NCBI GenBank assembly: GCA_029204225.1
Contig: CM055094.1
Span: 23,384,541 to 23,448,540 of the forward strand
Reading direction: 5' to 3'
Length of the DNA: 64,000 bases
From: Diphasiastrum complanatum
Taxonomy: Eukaryota > Streptophyta > Lycopodiopsida > Lycopodiales > Lycopodiaceae
Both the position numbers and the translations under genes were made by a program. Of the stretch, positions 45,060 to 55,652 are shown one piece after another. How positions within the stretch are numbered: position 1 is the stretch's first letter; the number at the start of each line of letters is the position of its first letter. A model generated the notes under the pieces. It was given only the letters and a program-made list of their open reading frames with translations, ran no database searches and was not told the DNA's origin.

Positions 45060-46480
45060 GGTAATCAATGTAGTAGGTGAAGCATTATGTCTAATTCCAA
45101 AAACAACTAGAGCGTAAGCAAAAGCAAAGCTATCAACGTCATGAATAGGACCAAGAGGAAAATCAGCATCAGGACAATCAGCAACAAAATCAATAGGTAC
45201 ATTGGCCACAAGGAAATCAACAATAGAATGATCTTAGACAATAGCTTAAGGTGTGAGAGCATGCTATTGTAACAAGGTGTGTGTGTGTGTGTGTACAAAA
45301 ACAAGGTGTGTGTGTGTGAGAGCATGCTATTGTAACAAGGTGTGTGTGTGTGTGTGTGCAAAAATATCAAAAAGGTTCTCAGGTAGCTTCATCAATAGAG
45401 TGACCATCCCACTGGACAAGGAATTGAACAAGTCAACGACAGTGACAAAGGACAACCCTAACTTACAAAATGGCAGCATGCAAAAAGGAAACAATTAGGG
45501 TTAGAAGGACAAGTAGAATCGTAAGGTTCACCAAGAAAAAAGAGAAGAGCAAAGCAAATTGACATGAAAAATATCACAAGCACGAGTAGTATTAGAAAGT
45601 TGTAATTGACAGGTAACAAGACTAAGCTTTTCCAAAATCTAAAAGGGACCATAGTAACATGTAGATAACTTCTCAATAGGAGACCGACTCAAACTTATAA
45701 CGTGCAAAAAGGAGACATAAGTAAACAAATTGACTTTAGAAAACTCTCGGAAAGACATTTGGCTATCAGCCAAAGACTTATATTGATGATGGACATGTGC
45801 CAAGTGATATTGTGCCTGCAAATTTCAATCATTAGAGTAAGCAAGAAAAGAAGATAAAGTCAATGGAAGATCATCAGAGGACAGTGATATACCTGGTAGA
45901 ATGGGTGAAAATCTATTGGCTAGGAAAAGGAAATACACTTGTGCTACTACTATGGAACTATTACTAAGGTACTCTGCAAAATAATCTTCTAAAATTTGAT
46001 TCTAAACCTAAGGTTGACCATCAACAAGCAAATGATAAACAGTTCCCCTAAGAAGTTTAACATCCAAAATGTGTGTAAGTTCTTTTTGGAAACCCGAAGT
46101 AAAACAAGGATCACAGTTAGTAAGAATAGAATGCAAAAGGCCATGTAAGCAAAAAATCCCTAATAAGAAAGTAAGAGCACATTACTCAAACATAATAGTC
46201 GACTTTATGGGAAAAAAATGGACTTGTTTAGAAAAACAATCAACCACAACAAGGCAAGTGTCATGACCATGCTATGTATGGGGAAGACCCAAAATAAAAT
46301 CTATAGAAATATTAGCCTATTGACAATGTGGAATCGGCCAATGTTGAAGAAGCTCGAGAGAGTTATTGTAAACACAAAATGTACAATGTTGAGTGAGAGT
46401 GACCAGATTAGACTTCATACGAGTCCAATAGAATAAGACTTCAGCCGAGCAAAAGACATTTTAAAACCATGGTGACCACC
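45060..46480 (-). pseudogene. Antisense gypsy integrase remnant
   Basis: From the right: ISIDFILGLPHT (first Asp), HDTCLVVVDCFSKQVHFFPI, ILTNCDPCFTSGF (second Asp), YHLLVDGQP; then, after a gap, HLAHVHHQYKSLADSQMSFR and LSTCYYGPF with ACDIFHVNLL, the C-terminal domain. A further frame at 45060-45245 (DHSIVDFLVANVPIDFVADC) belongs to the tail between integrase and LTR. Many shifts and stops. TG microsatellites interrupt the tail at 45277-45358. Confidence 0.75.
45254..45368 (+). repeat. Duplicated unit with TG tracts
   Basis: GAGAGCATGCTATTGTAACAAGG plus a TG tract occurs twice (45256 and 45319), about 63 bp apart, with a third TG tract between them. Confidence 0.85.
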
Positions 46481-46914
46481 AACTCGAGAACAATGAGCAT
46501 CAAATAACATCTTAGGTCGAATGTCTAGATGACCTGGAACAAAGAGCCACATAGTGGTAGAGACAATGATCGATGAGAGAATAAAGACGATGGTGATTAG
46601 ATGGTGCCTGATAGTAGAATAAAAATTGCAAAAATCAAGGCAAGCATAATATTGACGATATTAGATTTCATACAAGAGTAAGGCTTCAGTCGAGCAAAAG
46701 ACTTTTGAAAACGATAGTGACCACCAATTTGAGAATGATGAGCATCAAATAACAGCTTAGTCAAATGTCTAGATGATAGGAATGCAAAGAGCCCCATACT
46801 GTTAGAGACAACGACAAGCAAAATATGCATTCGGAAGAAGATCAAACCAATCTGGAACAATGATAGTGAGGGTACACAAAAGAGTAGGCGGATGAGATAA
46901 AGCATCAGCATCAA
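46430..46914 (-). pseudogene. Gypsy integrase zinc finger, tandemly duplicated
   Basis: The frame LLFDAHHSQIGGHYRFQKSF at about 46690-46760 is the His half of the integrase HHCC finger. The segment 46665-46810 is repeated with about 80-85 % likeness at 46425-46580 (GACTTCAGCCGAGCAAAAGA, GTGACCACCAA, GAGCATCAAATAACA), a tandem duplication with a period near 240 bp. Both copies are broken. Confidence 0.65.
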
Positions 46915-47039
46915 AATTACTCTTACTAGGGCAATATTGGAAGTGGTAATGAAAACACTTCAAAAATTACATTTGACGACATTGGCAATCACGAAGATGC
47001 CTTTGTGTCTCAAGATAACATAGGAATTGATAGGCCAGT

Positions 47040-47216
47040 TGAGCTAAACATCATGAGACCCAGTATCCCCTTAGCCATTTGGGAATTAGTCTCTACAACT
47101 AATATTTACATTGCAATTTACAATTGTCTCCACAGGCTGATGACTTAACCATTTATAGTTGATAATTACAATTTACAACCTACAATAAGCAAAGGGAGTC
47201 AAACTACATGTGACAC
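47040..47216 (-). repeat. Truncated inverted copy of the 26480 LTR
   Basis: Minus-strand TGTCACATGTAGTTTGACTCC and the phrases GGAGACAATTGTAAATTGCA and GGGGATACTGGGTCTCATGA match 26480-26645. Only the first 180 bp remain. No gypsy coding with this LTR is clear to the right. Confidence 0.8.
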
Positions 47217-47459
47217 TGAAGCTCTTCAATTTACAATCCAAAAAGAGTAGATGAGAGGGAACAATCCTTCTTCACCCCCAATGGTGCTCCATATATGCTT
47301 CGAAATACCTTTGTCAGTCCGACAGCTCAAAACTCTCTTGTAAAGTGCCATCACTACTAGGACTTTGTCAATGGAGAAACTGAGAAACCCTAAACCTCTG
47401 GATGAGAAGGGAACATGGGAGAAAGTCAAAAGGATTTTGTGAAGTTCACAAAACAATAG

Positions 47460-47835
47460 TAAACCTACTCCCCCCTCTTTTTGGCCTCCTCAATGAGAGC
47501 CCCAAGTGAAGACATGGTCTATAGTGGAATAGTGAGCCCGGAAACTTGCCTGGCCCAATGCATGTAGTCCCTAATCTTAGCATGAGAAGTTAACATTGAC
47601 TAGAGAATAACATGTTCGATCAGGATAGTACGATAGTTGCTTGGATCCAAGGGGACGCCATTTTTGTGAATGGCATGGAAGATGTTATTGCACTAGGATG
47701 AAGGAAAACCAGGGACAATCCTGTGGTTGAACGGAGTAGCAAGAATAGGTGAGAGCATATCAGCAACATGGACTAGTAACTCAAACTCAAGGTCCTCAAT
47801 GTCTTTGGTGTCAATGGGTACTGTATAGTGTAATA
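47460..47835 (-). pseudogene. LINE reverse transcriptase fragment
   Basis: One frame reads IEDLEFELLVHVADMLSPIL, FNHRIVPGFPSSSCNNIFHA, IHKNGVPLDPSNYRTILIEH, VILQSMLTSHAKIRDYMHWA. The K-G---DPSNYRTI motif is RT motif 1 of non-LTR elements; the LINE at 52986 has DNYRTIMISHTVTKV at the same place. Later RT motifs (FVDL-KAFD, YADD) are missing. Confidence 0.75.
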
Positions 47836-48329
47836 GTGTAGGTAGTCTGTACGAAGATCCTCCATGAGAGGAGGTGGAGTACGAGGGATGAACTCACACC
47901 TAAAAGTACTGATAGAAGAGTTGAAAAGGAAGATCGACAAGGCGTTCCTCCACGCATCTTGTAGGCTCGCTCTTTACAGTGGAGCGTATCAATGGGCAAT
48001 ATAAAGGAGGTGGGGTTCATGTATTTTTGCATAAGTACCTCGATGGTGTAAGGAATGACATTCTTCATCAAACCACGGAAATCACATTGGACGAGGTGAT
48101 GTGGGTATGCGTCAATGAGGTTTAGATAAGGAAGATAGTGAAGTAGCAATGTGGAGTGAGGAGTTGAGGAAGTCGGCTGCCTATGACTAGTGAGGTGACG
48201 GCCTCTTGGTATGTCATGATGTGGGAATGAGTGAAGGTATACTTAGATAGTCAGATATTAGTGGAATGGAGGATGGCGACCCCCTGAGCTAGTCAATGAC
48301 GATGTGCCCACCACTGTGAGATTGGCATG

Positions 48330-48956
48330 TGTAACTGCTAAGCTAGGCCATTAGAAATTGCTGGGTTTCACCCAATTGTCTCAACATGTTGGCTGATGTC
48401 TTGGTAACTCCTCTATCATCACAACCAGTGGCTCATATGTGTAATTGATCAACAACATCGTGGAACTCAACCTAGTATGAATTGGTCCTGGCATTAAAAT
48501 CATCAATGAGAGGGACATGCCCTTGATTCGTGTGTTTGACAATGTCTATGGAAAAAGCAGCATAAGGAGGGCCAATACCCTCAACAGAGAAAGAAGACTC
48601 CAGAGGAAAGTAGCAAGCTGCAACAACGAATTATCTATATCCAATCCAATGCCATGTCTTGAAAGGCGAACCCATATGTGTCATGCATGTGCATCGTGTT
48701 TGATGAACCCAATGGTTTTATGTAATGACTCTCTGTATAAGCATGTGATGTCGCCATAAACTTTGACACTTGTGGATCTCATCTTTCTCTTGTATACTAA
48801 ACCCCATCTGTATCTCGAGAACATATGAAGTTCTCTCTTTTTGCTCTCATGTGTCTCCATGAAAAATAGCAAGTCGGTCTCTGTAATGAAGTCAAGAAGG
48901 TCCTTAATAATAGATGACGAGTGTATACCATTACAATTCCACACCCCAATTCTCAA
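48330..48956 (-). pseudogene. LINE AP-endonuclease
   Basis: The enzyme nicks target DNA to prime reverse transcription. It opens MRIGVWNCNGIHSSSIIKDL (the N of WNCNG is a metal-site residue), ETDLLFFMETHESKK (catalytic Glu in ETHE), and further on in other frames IGLDIDNSL and PLIDDFNARTNSY, a decayed form of the GDFNAR motif. Shifts start near 48680. It lies upstream of the RT fragment at 47460-47835, so both probably come from one LINE copy with an internal deletion. Confidence 0.78.
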
Positions 48957-49690
48957 CTGGTGTGGATGAGGACCCAGGACCAGGATGCTCCATGGCCGGG
49001 GCCCCCCAACTCCCTGTGTACAGCAACCACTAGGTACGGGGCCCCCATCTCCCTATGTACGGGAACCACTAGGTACATGATCAACGTATTGAACCTGGAC
49101 ATCTCTATAAGTCACACATCACCCCATAGTCTTTGCTTCCTAGAAAGCTTTACAATATTCCTCAACTTGGATGTAAGTCAAGTCATCGTCCATAAAGATT
49201 TGTGTCCATTTTAGCTTGGCTTACTGACCCAATACACTCCTTTCTTTTAGAGTCTTGAAGTGGAGGACGATTTTAGTATTTTCTTTCTTAGTTCTCTAGG
49301 CTTTCTCTAAGCCTTGGTGATATTGACCAAGAGTGGCATTAAGAAAGTGTTCTGCTTCCTTTGTCGCATTTTGAGTGCCCAAAAGGCCCCTAACCCTAAT
49401 ATTGTAAGTCTCTAACCGAAAATTGTAACTGAGATGAATCAGATCATGTGTGTCAATGTTGTTGGGATCTTTCCTAAGGACTATTGCCCAAGATAGCATC
49501 TCTTTCTTGTGTTGCTCAATCTTGGACCCCAATCCTTGAAGTTTTGTATTGGTAGATATGGGAGCTACCTAGATCTTCTTCATGTTGTCCAATTTTACCT
49601 CAAGGACAATAATCCTGTTGCTACGTCTTCTCATCTAGAAGTGTATTGATCGTACCCTTATTGAACCAGTTGTACGAGGCCACCAATGCA
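48957..49690 (-). other. Possible LINE ORF1 region
   Basis: Left-reading frame 49296-49532 (GSKIEQHKKEMLSWAIVLRK, NNIDTHDLIHLSYNFRLETY) lies about 340 bp upstream of the endonuclease. LINE ORF1 proteins sit here and often have coiled coils and RNA-binding domains. There is no zinc knuckle or RRM I could identify, so the call rests on position. Confidence 0.35.
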
Positions 49691-49849
49691 CCAAAGTGTT
49701 GCAATCTTGTTCACACTTATCTCATATATGTGTGAGCGTATTGCCATTTGGTTTATGCATGGTGCACCTCATCTTTAATGTAGTGCATGAGGTATCAATG
49801 GCCAAGGGTTAGTAAGTTGACTCCCTTTGACTATTTAAGGTGTTGACTG

Positions 49850-50390
49850 GGTAGAAGTGTGCCTTATTATAACATACATTCGATTACTTTCTGCTACTTT
49901 TTTGCTCTCTTGCTCCTTTGTACATTGCTAGTTGCCTTGTTTTTAAGCTTTGTTTTCTGCAAGCTAGAATTAGGCAGCATGATGCTCAAACAAAATTGCC
50001 TTGGGAGTAATATCTATTCATTAAGTACTACATATCTGAATTTCATTTCCAATTTCTTTCTTCGGGGAGTATGGATAAAAGGCATAAGGTATTTGAGGAT
50101 GGGCTCATTCAATTTAGTTATTGCTATGTTGTTACACTCTCACTCCTTAGTACATGCTATTTTATTTTTCATTAAGCTTTGTTTTGGATATGGTTAGTGA
50201 TGCAAATCAAATGGCTTCTACTTGGAGCCAAGGGGTACACCAATTGCAGCTGTGAATTTGTCAAAATTTTCAAGCTTTGAAAGCTAGACAGAGGAAACAT
50301 GACACTAAAAAACATCAGCTTTTGAGTCATATCCATTCACTAGGCACTACAGATATGGAAAGAATGGTAAACGGTTGAAGGTTGTGGAAG
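49850..50390 (+). repeat. Diverged tandem duplication
   Basis: 49895-50040 (CTCTTGCTCCTTTGTACATTG ... GCAAGCTAGAATTAGGCAGC ... ATCTATTCATTAAGTACTAC) recurs as 50140-50355 (CTCACTCCTTAGTACATGCT ... GAAAGCTAGACAGAGGAAAC ... ATCCATTCACTAGGCACTAC). It could be leader or LTR sequence of the gag remnant to the right. Confidence 0.5.
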
Positions 50391-50640
50391 ATTGGCTCAA
50401 TTTGGCACAACAATAACTTCAACTACAAGCAATAATGGAAGACAAGAAGATTTTGACGGGCCTCATCTTCCTGAAGGGGAAAGCAACGTCTTGGTGGTGA
50501 GATCTCTACCCAAAGCCAACCATATGGAGAGGATTTTGAGAAGTTTTCATCTGCATTTGAGGATGAATTGGGCCTGGTTGAGAACTCTTCATCTAGTGCT
50601 CCTTTAGAGCCTAAGATAGTGTCGGATCAGAGGGAAAGGT
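50385..50640 (+). pseudogene. Gypsy gag fragment
   Basis: EDWLNLAQQ, LQLQAIMEDKKILTGLIFLK and GKATSWW-DLYPKPT match the gag capsid core, where K-A--WW is a common motif. About 80 codons with two stops. Confidence 0.55.
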
Positions 50641-51340
50641 GATTGAGAAAATCACACCATGTTTGAATATAGGTGGATAGGATGATTACTATGCAAAGAT
50701 TCTTAAGAGAAAGAAAGAAAGATTCATTAATGTCTTTTCCATACCAAAAGGCATATAAGACGAAGATACATATGACGTGTGTGGTCACCATGGGAGCGTA
50801 TAAAACAACTCAAAAATAGTAATGGAGAAAACATACATGTGCATCTAATTGTAATCTAACTACAATGAGCTAAAATGACTAAAACATTAGTGTGTCTAGC
50901 TGCAATATGATGATATGATGTCATCAACTCCCACTGTTCTCTATAGCTGGATGTATGTCCAGACTGCGTTGCTGATGGCATTGAGGAGGTTGTCGATGAT
51001 AAATAGATTCTGATCCCACATTCTTATTAATACACATAAGCAAAATTAGTCAAAATTAAGGCACTTGTGGATTGACTAGACAAAATTCACATCATAAATC
51101 TTGTTTCCCTTCAAAAGGAGATGCAATTGAATGTGCACAAGCATATCTTAAAAAGAAAGAAAGAAAGAAGCTTTACTAACGTCTTGAAGGCACCCATAGT
51201 GCATAAGACACATACATATGTACAAAGATGCATGGGAGCATCGTCAATGTGCAGACTGAAGAAAACTGTACATACGAATTAAAGTAATGTAAACAATAAA
51301 ACGCCCATAACACGGGCCAGGTAGGACTGATGACTAGGAG
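50641..51340. other. No gene; two LINE-tail-like segments
   Basis: AGAAAGAAAGAAAG at 50709 and AAAGAAAGAAAGAAAG at 51155 are each followed by similar sequence (TTAATGTCTTTTCCATACCA / CTAACGTCTTGAAGGCACCC, then CATATAAGACGAAGATACATATG / GCATAAGACACATACATATG). The right one is continuous with the LINE, so both look like LINE 3' ends on the minus strand. Confidence 0.5.
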
Positions 51341-51597
51341 AAAGCAAGGATGCCCACAACCCGGGCTAGCTGAAGAAGAGATATCAAGTAAAAGGCCCGA
51401 AGTGTCCACCGCTGAATGGTACGTCGAGATGAACGATGTACTGGTTGTCTGCAACCGTGACGGGTTTTCTTCCGTGGCGGGACAAGTATGTCAATATCAT
51501 CATCCGAATCCTCATCACGGGCTCGTGTTTGAAAGTATCCCGTAACTAGCAACTGCTGAGAGTCTATGACCATAGGATCGTGCGGAGACAAAAGTGA

Positions 51598-52149
51598 CTA
51601 ACGAAGTAAAATCATCTCATGGATAAGAAGCCCCAAACACCGAGCATCAGGATAAGAGAAAAAACTGGTAAGTGTATGCGGACCATCCCGATAAAGACAA
51701 TAATATCGACCATGGATCTCATAATAAACAAGGCATCGAAGTAAGAAATGTGCCTCATCTTCAAGCTCACGCATAGAACAGACATAATCTATCTCACGCG
51801 GGATATTCTTGTAGCGACCAGTCTCAACAGCAAGCTGATGGGAAGAGGTGTGTAGCTGTCCAATGCGGTAATGCAAGCCGTATGAGAGTGACTGTGGGAG
51901 CAGAGGTAAGCCGGCTAGATCAAGGGAAAGAAAGTGTGTCTGGTAATAAATGTGGCGTGGTCGGGAAGCTGAGTTCGGTCCCCATGTGTGCTGTATGTAA
52001 TGGCAAAAGAGCTGGCGACAAATATACTGATTAGTGCCTGATGGAAGGTCCGTGACAGAGATGTCCGAAGAACGTACTAAATCCACCACCTGTTGGTACC
52101 ATGAAATCTTTGTATTGGAAGCAGCAAGAGCAGAAGAAGAGCAAAGCAC
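51598..52149 (-). pseudogene. LINE C-terminal His/Cys domain
   Basis: An open 183-codon frame holds LHYRIGQLHTSSHQLAVETG, RYKNIPREIDYVCSMRELED and EAHFLLRCLVYYEIHGRYY. The pattern L-(R)IG--H-L-VE-GR------C--C----EDE-HFLL-C--Y is a recurrent C-terminal module of non-LTR elements, probably a nucleic-acid-binding finger. It is separated from RT by a stop near 52150. Confidence 0.75.
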
Positions 52150-52439
52150 CGCTACAATATATCTATCCAGGTGGGAAGAGTGAATATGCTTAATGCGCTG
52201 AAGAAGGCGTATGATATGAAAAAACCCCTCGAGAATGATGGGAGGGGTGGCAAACTCCGCGCAAAGAATATGATGTGGCGTAGTCGACTTGGGCCCGAAT
52301 CATGCGTGACAACATATTCGTCTGAATACGGAAAATAGCTGCCCAATCCCAGAGAGAAAGACTTGGTAGCCAAATCTCGGAACCATACATGACTGCTGGA
52401 GACACCCATGTAGCAAAGAGCTGGCATCTGGTAGAAGGA

Positions 52440-53990
52440 TCAAAAACATAATTTAAAGTACAACCTCTCTCAAATTGGACCAATGTAGAGTGACCCAATG
52501 AAACCCTTTGAAGAGCAACCTGACGAAAGCGAAGCAATGGCGCCGTGAATAAGACTCCCAAGTAGGTATAAGAAGTGACAATCTCAATCTCCTATCCAGC
52601 GTATAGAAAGTGATAGTTGCAAAGACTGTGACGATTAGTGTTGAAAATCAAGACCTAAGTTTTCCCTAGGTTGACAGACAGGCCCCATAAGGTACAAAAA
52701 TGATGTAAGACATGTAAGTGACGCTGCCAGCCGGGGTAGAAGAAAGAAGAACAATGTCATCAGCATAAAGACAGATAGGAATAATCAAGTGAGCAAGCGG
52801 ACAACCTTCCCCACCTTCTTCACGGATAAGGCGCTCCAAATCATCTACATACAGGGCGAATAGAGTAGTGGACAAGGGACAACCTTGATTAACACCAATA
52901 GTGCTACGGATAGGAGCAATTAGACCCTTGCTGAATCCTTGCTAGAACCCTCTCATACAAGGTAATAAACGCTGCAAGCATAGAGTCAGGAATATGAAGC
53001 TGCCGTAACCTGCAAAGAAGAATCTCGGGGAACTGAATCAAAAGCTTTCTGCAGGTCGACGAAGCAAGCAAAAACTTTGCAGCCCACATGTTTGGCTTCT
53101 TCAGCAATGCTGCACAGGGTGAGCACATGATCAAGGGTGCAATAATCGCGGCAAAAGCCCACCTGTCCCGTAGCATAGAGTCCACGTGAATCAGCCTCCA
53201 TAGAAAGCAGGCGATCAAGGACGGCACCAAAGACTTTAGTGACAGTGTGGCTGATCATGATGGTCCGGTAGTTGTCAACTTGCATTGCATCACCTTTTTT
53301 CAAAATGGGGCGAAGGAGGTTGGTTGCCTAGGACATAAGAAGACCATCAATAACAAAGCGATTGAAGCAATGTGCGAGAAGAGGGGAAGCAAGTTCGGCC
53401 ATGGGTTTGATGAGTTCAGCAGAATGGAAATTGACATCAAGAGAACGGTGGTTGTGGAGCTGACGAATAACATTTTCAACGATATGGGGATTGAAAAGGT
53501 CACAATGATGTGGGCGGGGAGACAAAAGGAGTGGGGGATGTTGGGTGGTATAGAGGTGGGTCGCATGATCAATCCAAGACTGGAGAGGGATGGGAGGAAT
53601 GGTGCGAGACTTAGGAAGAAAAGCCCTCCAAAAGGTAGCGGAGGAGGCTGATTGTAAGTTGTGAAGTAGTTGGGCTGAGCGGGTCGTATTGTATATAGCT
53701 TTCTTGCTGTGTAGAAATGTTTGATACTGCTTTTCAACCAGGGAAGAGAGCAAAGGTGAAATGGATCGGACGTACTTGAGATAGGTTTGGAAGGAAGAGC
53801 AAGATTTGTCATAACATTTATTATGTGTCCTGCGATGAGCAGAGCTGCGGCGGGGGGGAGGGGAGACGACTACAACAGTAGTGGTGAGAGAGGTGGTGAG
53901 AAAGGAGGCTATTGAGAGATTCGAGGCGGGCAAGTGCACGTGAGACACAATCAATGTAGTCCTGGAGTTTATGGGGAGGTATACGAGAAA
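52440..53990 (-). pseudogene. LINE linker and reverse transcriptase
   Basis: The linker (53990-53330) is open for most of its length. RT motifs: LKKGDAMQVDNYRTIMISHT, TGQVGFCRDYCTLDHVLTL, FACFVDLQKAFDSVPRD (motif A with catalytic Asp), GVNQGCPLSTTLFALYVDDL, ICLYADDIVLLSS (catalytic YADD), then YTYLGVLFTAPLLRFRQVAL and VMYGSEIWLPSL. Shifts occur near 53335, 53010, 52900 and 52660. Domain order and motifs are those of an AP-endonuclease-encoding LINE. Confidence 0.93.
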
Positions 53991-54245
53991 AAGGAGGTTG
54001 GGGGTGCGGAATGGAGGGACAAGAAGGTAGGGCACAAGAAAGGTACAAGATAGAGTGGTCAGAAAGAATTGAGGGAGAAATAGTGATAGATTGCAAGTGG
54101 GGAAGCAGAGCAGGTGATGCAATAATATAATTGACAACACTGTGTCCGCCGCCAAAAGGATGGCATGTATACCCAGAGGAAGACGGCCACTAAGGAAGAC
54201 CGTTGAGGAAAATGAGCCCGTGTGTGCCTATGCCAGCAGTAAAAC
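53990..54245 (-). pseudogene. LINE endonuclease, C-terminal part
   Basis: GIGTHGLIFLNGLP, TCHPFGGGHSVVNYIIASPA and SITISPSILSDHSILYLS correspond to the last endonuclease motifs, including the catalytic SDH. One stop after NGLP. Confidence 0.8.
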
Positions 54246-54252
54246 TTGCTCC

Positions 54253-54687
54253 AGTTATGGACTCGGCTCATTACATTCGCTGCGTCCATTTACATTACAT
54301 TTACTTTATGCATAAGCAGGCCTTGGGCCCTTTTTTATTCATTAGTGACACTTAGACTATATGGTTGGCCTTTGGCCTTATTATTCATTATTAGGCCATT
54401 TGGACATATTACTGGAAAGTGGGGGCCTTCCTGGAGGGCGCACTATTTTCTCTCCCAGTTGGGCCCTAGCCATCAGAAGCTTCCTTTTAGGGCTTCCTCT
54501 TGGCTATAAGTAGGGAAACTGTGTTATTCAGCTGATGATATTGATCTCTCTCTTTAGTCTCCTTAATCTCTCTCTTTCCTGCTTTCTAGGGTTAAGTCTT
54601 GCTTATGTGCTGCTTTCATACTTAAGTCTTGCTTATGTGATGCTTTCATAGCTTAGCTCTAGATCAGTTGTGGCTCTATTCGTAACT
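54253..54687 (+). repeat. LTR 1 (435 bp, AG...CT)
   Basis: Starts AGTTATGGACTCGG and ends TCGTAACT, giving the terminal inverted repeat AGTTA/TAACT in place of the canonical TG...CA. The left flank is LINE sequence (GCTCC), not the polypurine tract, which allows the true start to be fixed by comparison with the other two copies. Contains CTCTCTTT pyrimidine tracts at 54546-54575. Confidence 0.85.
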
Positions 54688-54699
54688 TAGTATCAGAGC
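54688..54699 (+). promoter_or_regulatory. Primer-binding site, tRNA-Met type
   Basis: TAGTATCAGAGC abuts the LTR and differs at one base from the initiator tRNA-Met complement TGGTATCAGAGC. Confidence 0.85.
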
Positions 54700-55652
54700 A
54701 CTTTCCTGTGCACTACTTTTCAGATTTAGTAGAGGTTGTCCAGTGGCCTACTAACCCATTTCTTTTGTCGATTTTTTCATCAGATTTCCATCGTTTTTTC
54801 AGCTTTAGTAGAGTAACCCATCACTTTCGTCGATTTTTTCATCAGATTTCCATCATTTTTCCAGATTTGGTAGAGCCTAGCCAGCACCCTACTACCTTGT
54901 CACTTTCGTCGATTTTCTCCACCAATTTGCTGCCCATTTCGTGGCTTGATTGGAGGCTGTCCAGCGCCCTACTTCATCACCATTTTCAGTGGTTTTCTCC
55001 ATTTTGTTTTTCAGGTTATGTGCGGATTTTGGTAGCTACTGCCTAGCACCCTACTACCTTGCCATTTTCGATGGATTTCTCCACCGATTTGCTGTCCATT
55101 TTGCTGATTGTTTGGAGGCTGTTCAGCGCCCTACTTCATCACCATTTTCAGCGGTTTTTCCATCATGTTGCAGGACATTTGTGGATCTTACTAGATGCTG
55201 CCCAACACCCATTTTCAGCTTGGATCTTCAGCTCTCTCTCTCTCTCTCTCTCTCTCTCTTTAGCCTCCTATCCAAAAATCACCCAATTCCGTAATCATTT
55301 GCTATTCCAAATTGCCAAAATCCTGCCGCCTGTTCATCGCAGCCCCAGCCCTTCCGACTTGTCACTTTCACCTATTATTTTATCCGTTTCCAGCCATCTT
55401 TCACAGTTTATCAAAAGGCTCTCCAGCGCCCATTCTCAACCACATTTCACGGAATTCCAACTCCGTTTGATATTCCAATTTGACATTTCCCTCCTGGCTG
55501 TCTAGCGCATTGTTACAACCTTCATTTTCACTTTTTCCATTTGCTGATTGCTGCCCTTTCTTAGTTGTGATAATATTGGTTTTAATAGACTAATTTGGGG
55601 TGAGGACAAGAGTCCGCTCCCTCAAGTTTTCGTCTATTCCTTCCACTATCAT
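54700..55652 (+). other. Leader with repeated 130-bp phrases
   Basis: Phrases such as AGCGCCCTACTTCATCACCATTT, CGATTTTTTCATCAGATTTCCATC and CTACTACCTTGCCATTTTCG recur between 54760 and 55165 at irregular spacing. A (CT)13 tract is at 55231-55258. The overlapping short frames have no motif. Confidence 0.65.

Larger units (their letters stand above)
51341..54252 (-). mobile_element. LINE (non-LTR retrotransposon), 5' truncated
   Basis: On the minus strand: end of endonuclease, linker, RT, C-terminal zinc-type domain and 3' end. No LTR. The 5' edge at 54252 is where a gypsy LTR begins, so the missing part was split off by that insertion. Coding is broken by about six shifts. Confidence 0.88.

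Noticed and set aside
45107-45370. Hydrophobic Leu/Ile-rich minus-strand frame as a membrane protein
   Set aside because: It is a shifted frame of the gypsy integrase tail plus TG microsatellites.
55059-55505. 148-codon frame in the gypsy leader
   Set aside because: Composed of leader repeats and a CT tract, lies before gag and shows no domain.
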